Source of the DNA: Cryptomeria japonica
Taxonomy: Eukaryota > Streptophyta > Pinopsida > Cupressales > Cupressaceae
Direction: 5' to 3'
Length of the DNA stretch: 64,000 bases
Assembly (NCBI RefSeq): GCF_030272615.1
Contig: NC_081406.1
Location: forward strand, 112,003,783-112,067,782
Shown here: in pieces, positions 48,278 through 62,240 of the stretch
Layout of the letters: every line of letters starts with the position of its first letter
How positions within the stretch are numbered: position 1 is the stretch's first letter
The notes under the pieces: model-generated
Told to the model about the DNA's origin: nothing
Database searches by the model: none
Seen by the model: the letters and a program-made list of their open reading frames with translations, nothing else
Position numbers and translations under genes: made by a program

Positions 48278-49618
48278 ATGGAAGGCTATAAACAATCTCA
48301 GAGGATTGTATATTTGCAAGAAGAACTGGATCATGCTAATCAAGTGATTGTAGACATGCAAAGACAAATGCAAAAATCTCTGAAAGTAAGAAGAAGATTA
48401 TCTGATGATTTGCAGGACTCTCAAGAGTTAGTGGAACAAATTGAGACATCATCTAAGAACAGTATATCTAAAGAGACTGAAAAAATGATTGGAGTATTGA
48501 AAGAAAAGAACAAAGCACTGGCTGATCAACTGAAAGCATTGAAAAGAGATCATGAACATTTCAGCACACAGATGACTGAAAATCTTGATGCATTGAGGAC
48601 AACTGAGGATAAAGTAAGAGATCTAGAAAGAGAGAAACAACAACTTGAAGTCTTAGTATTTGATAAGAATGATGAAATCACAAGGTTGACTGGAATTTAA
48701 CAAAACCTATTAGATCAACTAGGTTATGCACATCATGAAGCAGATCTAAAAAATAATGAGAATCAAGCATCGAAACTTGAAGTATCAAGGTTGACCAATG
48801 AACTTGAAACAGAAAATAAATCCAAAGGAACACTGAAGAAGAGTTATGAAGCATCAAAGATGTTGGATAAGCAACTGAATACAAGAAGACCCAACAAAGA
48901 TGCAGGACTTGAATACAAAGGAAAAGACTCTACCGAGAAGGGAATTCATACTACCGAGAGAGGAGAATGATCAACACAAGTTGGAATCAAAAGAAAGAAG
49001 CCTATTTGCAACTACTATGGAAATCAAGGTCACACTGCCAACATGTGCCAAATCAGAAAAGGTAAGCAACCGAATGTCACTAAGTCCAAAGGTTATTGTT
49101 ACAACTGCAATAAATATGGTCACACATCTAATCAATGTAGGACAAAGTCTGTGAACAATAATCAGAAGGCAAAATTCAAAGGGTTTTGTAAAAACTACAA
49201 TAGATATGGACATAATACCAAGAAGTGTTGGTTTAAGCAAAAGAACTATATGTGTTATGCACACCGAGCAAATGCTAGAGGTTACCGAACACACACAGAT
49301 CCTTACCAATAGCATTCTGTAGTACCATGGGATTACAATACAAGGATATGGTGTGAATGTTGTGGGAGATATGGACATATAAGTGCCAACTGTTTTAAAA
49401 CGTTTGGGATGAACAACCGAAGATCATGGAGAAATCCTAGTATGACATGTTTTCATTGTCACAAAGTTGGACACTTAGCTAGAGATTGCAGAGATCAACC
49501 TCGAAAAGACACTGAAGAAATAAAAGAAAAATTAAAGATGATTTGGAAAAAGAAGGAAATAGTGTCAAATGAAGAAAGCACCTTACTTACCGAGTTAGGT
49601 GCACCTATTCCAAATTAA
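48278..49618 (+). pseudogene. Element E ORF1: coiled coil plus five zinc knuckles
   Basis: The ATG at 48278 (MEGYKQSQRIVYLQEELDHA) was chosen because the frame's upstream 'start' at 48230 is TTG inside the primer region. A long charged coiled coil spans roughly residues 5-200 (for example MQKSLKVRRRLSDDLQDSQE). Knuckle-like motifs follow: CNYYGNQGHTANMC (second Cys lost), CYNCNKYGHTSNQC, CKNYNRYGHNTKKC (second Cys lost), CECCGRYGHISANC and CFHCHKVGHLARDC. The tail is acidic/basic and ends ELGAPIPN at 49618. Stops at 48698-48700, about 48968 and 49310-49312, plus a shift, break it. The knuckles point to RNA binding; no typical capsid domain was seen. Confidence 0.78.
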
Positions 49619-50168
49619 TCGGTAAAGGTATGAAGGGACTGCATTCTCTCAAGGCTAAATCTTAACAGTTCCTATTTTATTATTTACTTAATTCAAAATT
49701 TGCATAATTAAGATGTATTAGTAAGTTTGAAATTCTATCAAAGTCTTTTGTAGCACTTTACAGGAAATTTGTCAAGTCGGTGAATACAGGAAGCCTGTCA
49801 AGTCGGTAAATGAAGGAAGTTTGGTTACTCAGTTAAAATGGAAAAAGGAGAGTAAATCGGTTAAAGAGGAACCAAGGGTATTTAATGTTTTTGATCTAAC
49901 CCGCACGGAGCCCGATAAGGCATATTGTGTACTTAAAACATTTTCGCGGTCATTTTCACTTACCAAGTTTTCGAGAGAAGAGCAAGAGAATCTAAGGTGA
50001 TGAAACCTCCTACAAAGCAAATTCAAGGTATTTACATCAATCTCAACACATTGTTAAGCTGGTTTACTGATCTTATCTAGTTGCCATTATCTGCTAAGTA
50101 TAAAGCATCAGTTGTTTGAAAACCTGAAACCCTAAGGATCCTTTGTTAGCTTTTATTAGAAATCTACA
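49619..50168 (+). other. Element E region between ORF1 and ORF2
   Basis: No firm coding frame. It contains repeated CAAGTCGGT(G/A)AAT phrases near 49774 and 49800. Confidence 0.4.
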
Positions 50169-53100
50169 ATGGTGCCCAAGATCCAAGATCCCATAGTTGT
50201 CAAGAATGTAGAGAAGTACTCACTAAAATACTCTTTGACTCCCAAAGTTGCTTCTGAACCGGATGACAAAACCACCTTTTCACTCATCCCGGACAGAGTG
50301 TTATTAGTCGAGGATGTGAGATTCTTCACCAAATGTCATGTTGAAATCAAAGACACCTATGATGAGCTGTGTACCGATGGTAAATTAAACAACAAGTATG
50401 AGCACATCAAGATCAAGGGATTAACTAAAGCCCTAACCTATCCCCATGTGTTCAAACCCCAGTGGGTCAAGTTTGTTCTGAGCAGAGTTCATGATGATTT
50501 CATGTGGCTAGAAGAGCAACCATTTAAGATTACCAAGGAAATCATTCATCTGATTACTGGTTACCCCATTTATGATCATGCTCAAGCCCAGAAAATGATA
50601 TCATAGAAGGAATTGATCAGTTTAACCAGAGTAGAATCTAATTACAGATGATTAAAATGGAACAATGTCACTGATGAAGAATTAAAATTTTCCATTAGAG
50701 TAATGGGATACTGTTTCTTCCAATCAGTAAGGGAAAACAGTGTTCCTTGTGCAGCAGTAGACCTGGCTTACAAAATTGTGAAAAAGGGAATGAAAATTGA
50801 CCTATGTGAGGTGTTGCTGAAGAACCTATTTGAAAATTTGAACACCATCAGGAAGCCGAAGAAGAACAACTCGGCTAATACTCTAAAGTTTGGATCATTA
50901 CTAGTATGCATGTTTTTCTATTTTGAAAAATTCTTTTCATCAGTCGGTAAAGTTGTTTGGGAACTACACTGACCAATCACCCATTAGATTAATGACTTCA
51001 TCAAGAAGTTAGGTGATAATTTCAATGATATTATAGATGATTAATTTAGTAAATTTCAAGAGAAAATGCACAATAGATATAGGATTCCACCCCAGCTAGT
51101 GGAGAAATACAAAAATGATATATGTTTTGAAGTTGACACCTATTACTGTTATGTGAATGTTGTAGAACTGAGGACTCAATCTTTGTCACTGATGGGTTAT
51201 GAGATTGATTTTGACATCACACAACAACAAATCGATGCATTTCTTACATTGCCTAGATATGCTACCGAGCTAAGGTATGGTAACTATGAGGAGGTAAAGG
51301 AAAAGGTAAAAATGAGCATTGTAGTACCCAAAGCTACAAGAAAGGAAACAAAGATGATAAAGGCATTGTTAGAGAAATTCGGAGAAGACTCTTCCTCTAC
51401 ACCTGTCAAAGGCACCATTGCCATTACCGAAGAGGAATCTGAAGCCCAAGAGGCAGCAATAACACTGAGCATTGAATTGCCTAAGGGAAAAGAGTTGAAG
51501 AGAAAGAAATAGGACACATCAAAGGCCTCACTGACTCCACCTCCAGTAAAGCAACCTAACACTAGAGCATCTGTAGCCTCACCGAGTAAGAAAACAAAGA
51601 GTGTTACTATTCCCAAGGTAACAAAGACATACAAGAAATCTACTTGGAGACTCATTTTGGCAAAAGAGTCTAGTGATACCGAATCAGAGGATGCAAGAAA
51701 ATTCCAGATTGTCAAAAGCAAGAAGGTAAATATACATAGTGTTGAAAACTTCTGTGCTAATCTAAAAGAATATGGTGGATTTGGAGGATTTAGAAATGTC
51801 AAGTATGAAACCAGGAATAATGATGAGAAGAGAAAAATTGAAGAAGCTATCATCTGCACACTTCTAAAGTTCTGGTTAGCTCCATTAGAACTAGTAAAGT
51901 CACTTCCAAATGAACTTTACTTGCATATTGATAATAGGTGGAAGTATGCAATGGACTCGGAGAAACAAATCAGAGAAAGAAGTCTGGTCCATCTCTTTCT
52001 TGACATGTCAGTAGCTGAAATAAAGGAATTTTTGACAACCTACAATTCAAAGTTTCTTGTCAAACAGAGAGCCTTAAAACTGATGAATGGGCTATATATT
52101 GAAGTTGAAAATGAAACTAAAGCAAAGTGGCAGGAAATCTTTAAAATCAAGGATGCCGGTGAGCAAGCTATAGTTGAAATTGTTGATGTCACCGAGCAAG
52201 GTCCTGATGTTACCGAACAAGAGCCTACTGACACTATTCAAATAGATGAAGATGTCATGGATACAGAGGCATCGGAATAGGAAATGATAGAAGGCACTGC
52301 ATATGCAAAACTTGTATCTAGTGAATCAGTCTTGGAACAAGTTTAGCCTTATCCACCGGTCAAGCAGCCCGTCTCAACCGAAACTCCTCATGACATGGAG
52401 CAAGGCACCAAAGGTCACAAGTCTACAATAGGAGAAGGTATTACTCAAGAACAGACATCTCAAGCACCTTCTAGCACTACAAATGTTGAAACTAAGACAC
52501 CAAGTACCGAGACACCACAAGACTCTACAGAGGCTAAAGTAATCGATCAAAGTGTTGCCTCTACTGAGAAACATACCGTGGGTCATCAAGCCTCACAAGC
52601 CATTGTTTTAGTTCCATCGGTGAAAGGTAAAGAAAAGAAAGTGAAAAAGCATAGTTTTAAAGTTGATTTGTCAAAACCAATAGTGTTGCCCAATGTAGAC
52701 ATAGCAAAATTAAAGGGGCAAGCACTCATTGATTTCGGTGAACTGTGCAAAGCAAAGGTCAAACAAGAGAAGCAATTGGCCATTCAAAAGAAAAATAAAG
52801 TACTTCAAAAGGTAAAAGCACTCCTAATAGATATGCTACTTGAAGCTAAAGTGTCAACTGATGTAGCTATCCACATTCAACTGGATGAACTCCTAACAAA
52901 GATAGAGACATCTAGAGTAGATGCATCAGAATATTTGAGCAAGCTAAAAGACAAAGAGCTCACTGCAAAAATGATAGAAGAGGTATAGAAAGCTATAGCT
53001 ATTGGCAAAGTTAAACTTGTCAAATTTATTGCTGAGTTGACTCCTCAACTCAAGCACATTCATTATTTATTTCAGAAACTCTGCACATTTTCTTTATTCA

Positions 53101-53282
53101 TTAAAGACATTAAGAATAAAACAGAGGCAGTTGAGAAAGAGATCACCGATCTCTCAAGCAAGTTGACCACAAAGCCAAATTCAGTTCAAATTTTTTATAC
53201 AAGGTTACAAAAGCTCATGGCTCAACAATTGGACCTAAGAAATGAAGAACACAAGATCTGGATGGACATAATGACACTTTAG
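50169..53282 (+). pseudogene. Element E ORF2: conserved protein of unknown function
   Basis: The ATG at 50169 opens MVPKIQDPIVVKNVEKYSL. Blocks in order: VLSRVHDDFMWLEEQPFKIT with KEIIHLITGYP; MGYCFFQSVRENSVP; IDLCEVLLKNLFENLNTI; LKFGSLLVCMFFYFEKF; NRYRIPPQLVEKYKNDICFE and LMGYEIDFDIT. A Ser/Thr/Pro/Lys linker, LPNELYLHIDNRWKYAM, an acidic stretch and a Thr/Ser/Glu-rich region follow. The end is a helical, coiled-coil-like tail (IKDIKNKTEAVEKEITDLSS, LMAQQLDLRNEEHKIWMDIM), stopping near 53282. Stops at 50604-50606, about 50970, 51042, 51510, 52278, 52345 and 52986 show decay. The same block order occurs in element C. Confidence 0.75.
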
Positions 53283-53910
53283 ACATTATTCCTTCCCCAT
53301 CTCTCATTCGTCCAAGAACAGATCAACTGAGCCACCTCCCTATCTACTACATAAAAGGGAAGCACTCTAGATGTCTTAATATCATTATTGGCTGATATTC
53401 AAGCACAAAATTCTTTAATGGACAATGTAAAGAATGCCCTCTCTATCGCTCTCACCAACACCCGGACCAAGTACAAATCCATTTTTGACTAGTTACCACC
53501 CCCGAATGGTAATTAAGTTTTGATGTTTGTCAAAAAGGGGGAGTAATATGATATAGTATTAGAGGAGTGATACAATATTGGGGAGTGTAGCATTCAAAGA
53601 ATCAAAGTATAAAATCAAACAAAAGGAGTATAGTATACAGGGAGAGTATACCGAGCAGAGTAAGTAGAGTATCCAAGAGCAGTGCACCGAGCAGTATATA
53701 GAACAGTAAGCAAAGCACACAGGATAGATCACCGAGCATGCGAAATCAGAGTTTTGTACAGTATATCGATAAGGGGAGTATATCTGGATATATCATATTT
53801 TTGACTATTGTATATACTGTCAGCATAGTCAAATTTTGCAGGTATATAGATTTTTGAGTTATAACTTTGAAAGGAGTTTTTTTTTTTTGTCAAATATCTC
53901 AACTAATGTC
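53283..53910 (+). other. Element E 3' non-coding region
   Basis: It follows ORF2. It contains CAAAAAGGGGGAGTAA (about 53531-53547), which looks like a second polypurine tract, and repeated 'accgagca' phrases at 53650-53745. No gene seen. Confidence 0.5.
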
Positions 53911-53922
53911 AAAAGGGGAGAT
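53911..53922 (+). other. Element E polypurine tract
   Basis: AAAAGGGGAGAT (53911-53922) lies directly before the 3' LTR TG at 53923. Confidence 0.85.
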
Positions 53923-55112
53923 TGTTACTACTTATCAGATTGCCATTAGTTTTATGTCAAAGTTATTCTATATACTCTAGTCGATTATCTCTACCGAAAT
54001 ATTCAATCGGTATGAACAGTCCAATTGGTTACAGAAGAAAGTAGTGTCAAAATGTAGTATACACTGAGCTATCTACTGAGTATCATTTCATGTCTACCGA
54101 GCAGCAAAGATGACACACGGAGTTAATATACACCGAGTGAAACGTGTTACCAGATTCATTGAACCTAGACATGCATATGAAAACATGTTACAAGATCGAG
54201 GCACATCTAACCGTTATCACATTGGAAATTGCACTTAAAGATTGTGTATGATTTTTAGGTCATCTAACCAATGAAATAATTTGCATGGTTATTCATTCGA
54301 TAAATCGTATTTGTAAGATCGAAGCAATGAATTAGATCACTGTCATAAGAGATCTATTTATCCAACATGAATTGAGATCAAAGATACAAGTAACATGATA
54401 GAAAGGATGACACAGAGATATATGAAGCAAGATAGGTGTATGCATGAGTGTAAGAAGACTATTACAGAGACACAGAGGTCATCGAGAAGGTTTTCAGAGA
54501 ATAGTCAAAGAATAGAGTAAATAGAAGGGTTTATTGAGTTACTATATGGGTTATCGAGGTATGCTACAAGTAAGGTAATCTTATTCTGAGCACATAGAAT
54601 CTGCTATAACATTCCAAATGTAAAGTTGCAGATATTTGTAATGATTTTATTGTAATATTTTGAATTTGTAAGATAAACCTTTAACAGGGTAAAAGACTCT
54701 AATCAAGTCTATAAATTGTAAAGCCTCTAACCAGGTGCAACATTTAGATGAATTGTTGTAAAATCATTTAGCAAGGTAGATCTAACAGATCTTGTTACTC
54801 CTAACAGGGTAAGCTATCAGAATTAACTAAACATGTAGCTCTAACTGAGCACTCTTTATTATTGCAGTAGTGAAGTTGTGGGTGCCATCCCCACCATAGT
54901 TTTTCTCTCTAACCAAGAGTTTCTGCGCAACCAAAATATATGTGTTATGGAGTGAATCATGTATGATTGTTATCTATTTGTTTTAGCTTTATATTATGTT
55001 ACTGCACTATTCGATTTATGCATAATAGTAAAGTTATTGTTAAAGAAAATTTTTGGAGTATTGATTCACCCCTCCCCTCTTAGTACATTAGCTTTCCATA
55101 TTGGGCCTAACA
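53923..55112 (+). repeat. Element E 3' LTR
   Basis: 1,190 bp, aligned end to end with 47026-48215. It ends GGGCCTAACA against the broken gene 2 of transposon F. Confidence 0.92.
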
Positions 55113-56371
55113 TGTTAGTATGCAAAGTACAATAGATATAGCGATAAATATTATAATGCATGGAAAATTCAACATGGACCCTACAACAACATGTAGTACG
55201 TGCATGATTAATCTTAACATAAAATGGTTTTGTCATCTCAAAAAATCTTTGACTAATTTTAATCTGAGGAAAGCTTTGAAGAAACCTTTCATAAAATTGT
55301 GTTTGAGTTGTATCTAAATAGTGTTTTAGATGTGGCTCACGATTACTAATTCCAATTCACCTTCTAACAACATCTCTTTGGTTGGGTGAAACCCTTGTGT
55401 TGTCATGCCAATATCTCTCAATTAACGTTCTTAGTGCATCAACAACAACCTTGTCCTTGCGTGGGGGTCTACTCGAGAATGCCCAAAGAGAATTATTGTT
55501 AGGATCCTTGATTTTCTCTCGCCTGTCTAAGGCATAGTGTAATGTGGTTCTACTTATCCTTAATGACTTGCTTTTTTTTCTTATTAAATGAGATTTTTTT
55601 CATTTCCTTTCCTATTATGGTTGATGTGAGGACACGATGAGTAACATTAGCATCTTTAGTGCATGATATTGAACCAATGGCTTGGTATGCATCAAAAAGA
55701 TTTCTCACAATGGTTCTTTCATTATTATTTTCGGATGTTCTTAACCCCAAAATTTTCATTGTCTCTCTAAATTTCAGATTTTTAATCATCTCAACAACTA
55801 ATTGGAATCTTCCACTTTGATTTAAGTTTTCAAAATAGTTATTCCAAATTCTTCTAACCGTTCTTCTACAAGTTCTTTCAAAAATTTTATCATGCATTGG
55901 CTTCACAATATTTTCATCAATATCTATTAGGAACTTTGGTTTTCTACGAATTATTCTAAGAGGTGTTAAGATTGGTGCATGCTCTTCATTTTTAGGTGCA
56001 TTATGTGCATTGATCACATCAAATTCAAATGGTATATCTTCTTCAATTTCATTAACATGTGCATCCACCGAATCATTTTCAAATGGTGTATGTTCATTGC
56101 ATTCATTAGGTGCATTCATCATATGTATTTGAATTGGTGTATGTTGATCATTTTGATTTGGTGTATTAATCATATCAATCTCAATTGTTAAATGTTCATC
56201 ACTTTCATTAGGTGCATTAGATGACGTACCTTCACGTAATCTCTTCATACACTCCCTTTGTCTTTCCTTTGCTGCCTCTCTTTGTTTATTTGTTCCTCTC
56301 TTATTCTTTCCCATTGTCCTACACATAACATCATGATGACAATCCACAATCAAATAGAAAAAAAATAACAA
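55113..56371 (-). pseudogene. F gene 2, 5' part: transposase-like N terminus
   Basis: The minus-strand frame includes MGKNKRGTNKQREAAKERQR, a basic start at about 56314, which could be a nuclear localisation signal. An acidic Asn/His-rich stretch with repeated 'NxxHxPxExDxxNA' phrases (about 56215-55985) follows, then RKPKFLIDIDENIVKPMHDK, and FERTCRRTVRRIWNNYFENL. A frameshift near 55550 leads to SRTTLHYALDRREKIKD, DALRTLIERYWHDNTRVSPN and MTKPFYVKINHACTTC, ending LHTN at the border of element E. It continues at 47020 in frame. The helical middle part may bind DNA (inference). Confidence 0.6.
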
Positions 56372-56709
56372 ATGATCATCATTTTGTTATAATCTAAAGT
56401 AACAATAATAAAATAACTTTAAAAAAAACCAAAATACAAGACAAATAAATCATAATCAAAGCAAAAAAACAACAAATGATCATGATTTTGTTATTATCTA
56501 AAGTAACAATTATAAAATAACTTAAAAATCAATCATTCCGAAGCAAAAGTGACAAAAGAATATGAAAACTTGACTGTTACTGTCCCAGGAAATCATGTGC
56601 AAAAGCAGTAGGGCCTTCAAACAACTTGCAATGCTAGTTTTTAGGCCGTTGGGACTAAAATATGTAAATATTATGGGTTATGGAAACCTTATATGTCAAT
56701 GTTCACAAT
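56372..56709. other. No gene recognised (5' flank of F gene 2)
   Basis: A-rich, with a duplicated phrase 'caaatgatcat(c/g)attttgttat-atctaaagtaacaat' near 56369-56408 and 56471-56512. It may hold the gene 2 promoter, but no clear TATA box could be chosen. Confidence 0.4.
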
Positions 56710-56794
56710 TTCTCATAACCCGTACGGGTTATGTAGAACTAGAAGTTTTGGCCTTAGTTCTACATAACGTGTATGGGCTATGTAGAACTAGGAA
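56710..56794. repeat. Right palindrome cluster of F
   Basis: A perfect 20-bp palindrome CATAACCCGTACGGGTTATG lies at 56714-56733, followed by a hairpin AGTTCTACATA/TATGTAGAACT (56756-56766/56779-56789). The core matches the left cluster. A related half (GTATGGGTTATTTAGAAC) resumes just after the gap at 60030. Confidence 0.85.
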
Positions 56795-59529
<2,735 letters not shown>

Positions 59530-60029
59530 NNNNNNNNNNNNNNNNNNNNNNNNNNNNNNNNNNNNNNNNNNNNNNNNNNNNNNNNNNNNNNNNNNNNNNN
59601 NNNNNNNNNNNNNNNNNNNNNNNNNNNNNNNNNNNNNNNNNNNNNNNNNNNNNNNNNNNNNNNNNNNNNNNNNNNNNNNNNNNNNNNNNNNNNNNNNNNN
59701 NNNNNNNNNNNNNNNNNNNNNNNNNNNNNNNNNNNNNNNNNNNNNNNNNNNNNNNNNNNNNNNNNNNNNNNNNNNNNNNNNNNNNNNNNNNNNNNNNNNN
59801 NNNNNNNNNNNNNNNNNNNNNNNNNNNNNNNNNNNNNNNNNNNNNNNNNNNNNNNNNNNNNNNNNNNNNNNNNNNNNNNNNNNNNNNNNNNNNNNNNNNN
59901 NNNNNNNNNNNNNNNNNNNNNNNNNNNNNNNNNNNNNNNNNNNNNNNNNNNNNNNNNNNNNNNNNNNNNNNNNNNNNNNNNNNNNNNNNNNNNNNNNNNN
60001 NNNNNNNNNNNNNNNNNNNNNNNNNNNNN
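59530..60029. other. Assembly gap of 500 N
   Basis: Exactly 500 N follow the purine tract. The round size suggests a placeholder, and the tract probably defeated assembly. True length and content are unknown. Confidence 0.98.
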
Positions 60030-60980
60030 GTATGGGTTATTTAGAACTATGATAGTACTTTTGGTTCTTCAAAACCCATGCAGATTTTTGGTAAGAGGGT
60101 TGGAAAATGACCCTAAGGCTTGAAGCCCATTTCCCCCCCCCTTTTTTTTCCTTTACACATTTTTTTCATCCTCCACCATGATTTCTTGACTTCATCGTCA
60201 TCAGGTTTACAAATGATGAAGTGGGTATCTATAAAATTACCACCCATAATCTCACATATCTTCTTAGTTTTCTAACCATATAATTTTTTTAATTTTTGGA
60301 CAACATTAGCATAGTAAACTTTAATTTTCTTTATCAGTGCCTTGACAGTCCTCACAGACATATGTCTACCATTTTTTTAATAACTTTTGATATACTTGAC
60401 CAAATTCAAAATAAATTATATATTATTGTTCTCCACTAGATTCTATACACTGAAAAAAAATAAATTGCATTTTTGATTATTTTGATGCAAGTTATGCCCA
60501 ATGCACAAATAGGTACCAAATTTTTCAGGATGTGGTCACTTCCAAAAATCATAAAAAATAAAATACTCAACAGAAAATTACAAAAAAATACACAACTTCT
60601 AGATCTAACTCTTACCTATCATACTAGCAAAGGGTTTTGTAAAATACTAAGTCTAACTATATATTTTGTGCAGTGCATGAAAATAGCTATGTTATATTTT
60701 TCTGAAAAAATCAGGAACATTTTTTCGTGCATGAAATGTTTGACCCTCTTAATCTTATCCAATTTTAAAACAAAAATTAGTATTTTAGAAACTAGATTCA
60801 GAGTACTACAATTCTTATTCTTTTCTGAACTTCTAGTTTTGAGTGCATGACCTTCAAATAACTCTTTGAAGTTTAGGTTTATCTGTTTTCAGAAAAAAAG
60901 TGGCCATTTATACCCCCCTTTTTGTTCACCATCTTGCTGCACTTACCCAAGATTGACAATCAATTTGAAAATCTTCAAAA
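60030..60980. other. No firm gene; minus-strand coding-like remnant at 60130-60380
   Basis: After a half-palindrome at 60030 and a C9/T8 run near 60123-60150 there is AT-rich sequence. On the minus strand, 60380-60130 gives NGRHMSVRTVKALIKKIKVY, YANVVQKLKKLYG, a stop, then KTKKICEIMGGNFIDTHFII, which looks protein-like but is unidentified. Nothing was seen in 60400-60980 except the leader of element H. Confidence 0.35.
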
Positions 60981-62240
60981 ATGGATTCAAGTCAACTGTA
61001 CCCGGAAAGTGAGGCAATCTCATTGATTGAAGGATTAAAGAGAATGGTTCAAAGTGATAAAATTGATGTTGATTTGTTGCGTGGCCTTGCACATATTGTT
61101 GACACTAATATCATGCCTATGAAAAGTTGTGTTGAACTGCTTGGTTAAACCCAAGCTCCTAGTCAAGTTAATCATTCTATTCCTATGCCTACATCCTTAT
61201 TTAATGTGCCTACCTTTACATCTTATATCATGACTACTTCCACACAAAATTTTAATCCTAAACATGTTAGTCAAGGGGGCAACTTTGTTAATCAAAATTA
61301 TTTCAAACCTCATTTCATAAGTCTTCCAATTGTGACCCATTCATCTCCTATACCTGCATATCATATTGTTTCACTTCCTTAATCTCAACCTTAGCCTACA
61401 TACAATAATGTCACTCCTCCATCCCAATCCAATATGTCTAATTTCAATCCATCAACCAATGCAACAATCAATAACCTAACCCAAATTGTTTCATTCGTAC
61501 AACAATAACTAGCTTCCATTACCCAATCCAAGTTTAATCTGCCCACATTTGATGTAGTGAGCCCATTATATGATGAAATATTTAGTACTGTCCCTCCTAA
61601 ACATGTGGAAATACCTCAATTGGAGCTTTATAATGGAAAAGGTGATCCCTTGACTCATGTGAAGACATTTCAAACTCTATGTAGCGATTTCACTCGTGAT
61701 CAAAGACTTTTGGCTAAATTGTTTACTAGAACTTTTAGGGATAAAGCATTGCAATATTATTGTTCATTTCCTCCTCATTCTATTACATCATTTCAACAAT
61801 TAGCTAATTATTTCATTCAATTTTTTCACAATAATAGTAGTCCTAAGATTACTTTGACTAATTTGATTAATTGTAAGCAAGGTGTTACAGAAAAAGTGAC
61901 TGATTTTATTGGTAGTCAATGACTTGGGTTGATAAGAATGAGAGAGCTCAACAATCTTTTATGAAGTTTAAACTAAACAAGGGATACATCAAGTTCAACA
62001 ACAACATCAATACCTAAGTAGCAACAATGACATCAGGTGTGCCTCCTATATCCAAGTACTTTAGAAAAGACTTTACTCCTCTTTCTGAGTCTTTACATAG
62101 TATTATGACACAATTATTGAAAAAAATGTGTTGAAACTTCCTCCCATCAAGACAATTGATACTTTCAAACCTTTTCCACCCTATCATGATCCCAAATCCT
62201 TTTTCCAATATCATCGTCAACCTGGTCATGACACTAAAAG
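60981..62240 (+). pseudogene. Gypsy element H: gag (decayed)
   Basis: The ATG at 60981 opens MDSSQLYPESEAISLIEGLK. A Pro/Thr/Asn-rich region follows, then the capsid-like part VPPKHVEIPQLELYNGKGDP, KLFTRTFRDKALQYYCSFPP and HSITSFQQLANYFIQFF, and LINCKQGVTEKVTDFIGS. After stops and frame changes come ISKYFRKDFTPLSESL and a damaged zinc knuckle (YHRQPGHDTKSV; Cys residues lost). In-frame stops are at 61146, 61380, about 61395, 61507 and 61920. Confidence 0.78.

Larger units (their letters stand above)
47026..55112 (+). mobile_element. Element E: complete pol-less LTR retrotransposon
   Basis: The element is 8,087 bp. LTRs are 47026-48215 and 53923-55112 (each 1,190 bp), TGTTACTAC...CCTAACA. A Met-tRNA primer site (one change) and a polypurine tract are in place. 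Flanks read CATTA (47021-47025) and TGTTA (55113-55117), identical at 3 of 5 bases. Removing E and one copy joins the gene 2 frame as LHTNVLQECGLQ, which supports these borders. The internal 5.7 kb has a coiled-coil/zinc-knuckle ORF and a second ORF matching element C ORF2, with no protease, RT, RNase H or integrase. Confidence 0.9.

Noticed and set aside
48971-49378. 135-codon minus-strand frame
   Set aside because: Shadow of the zinc-knuckle array of element E ORF1.
51284-51859. 191-codon minus-strand frame with Ser/Phe/Leu
   Set aside because: Shadow of element E ORF2, whose plus-strand reading aligns with element C.
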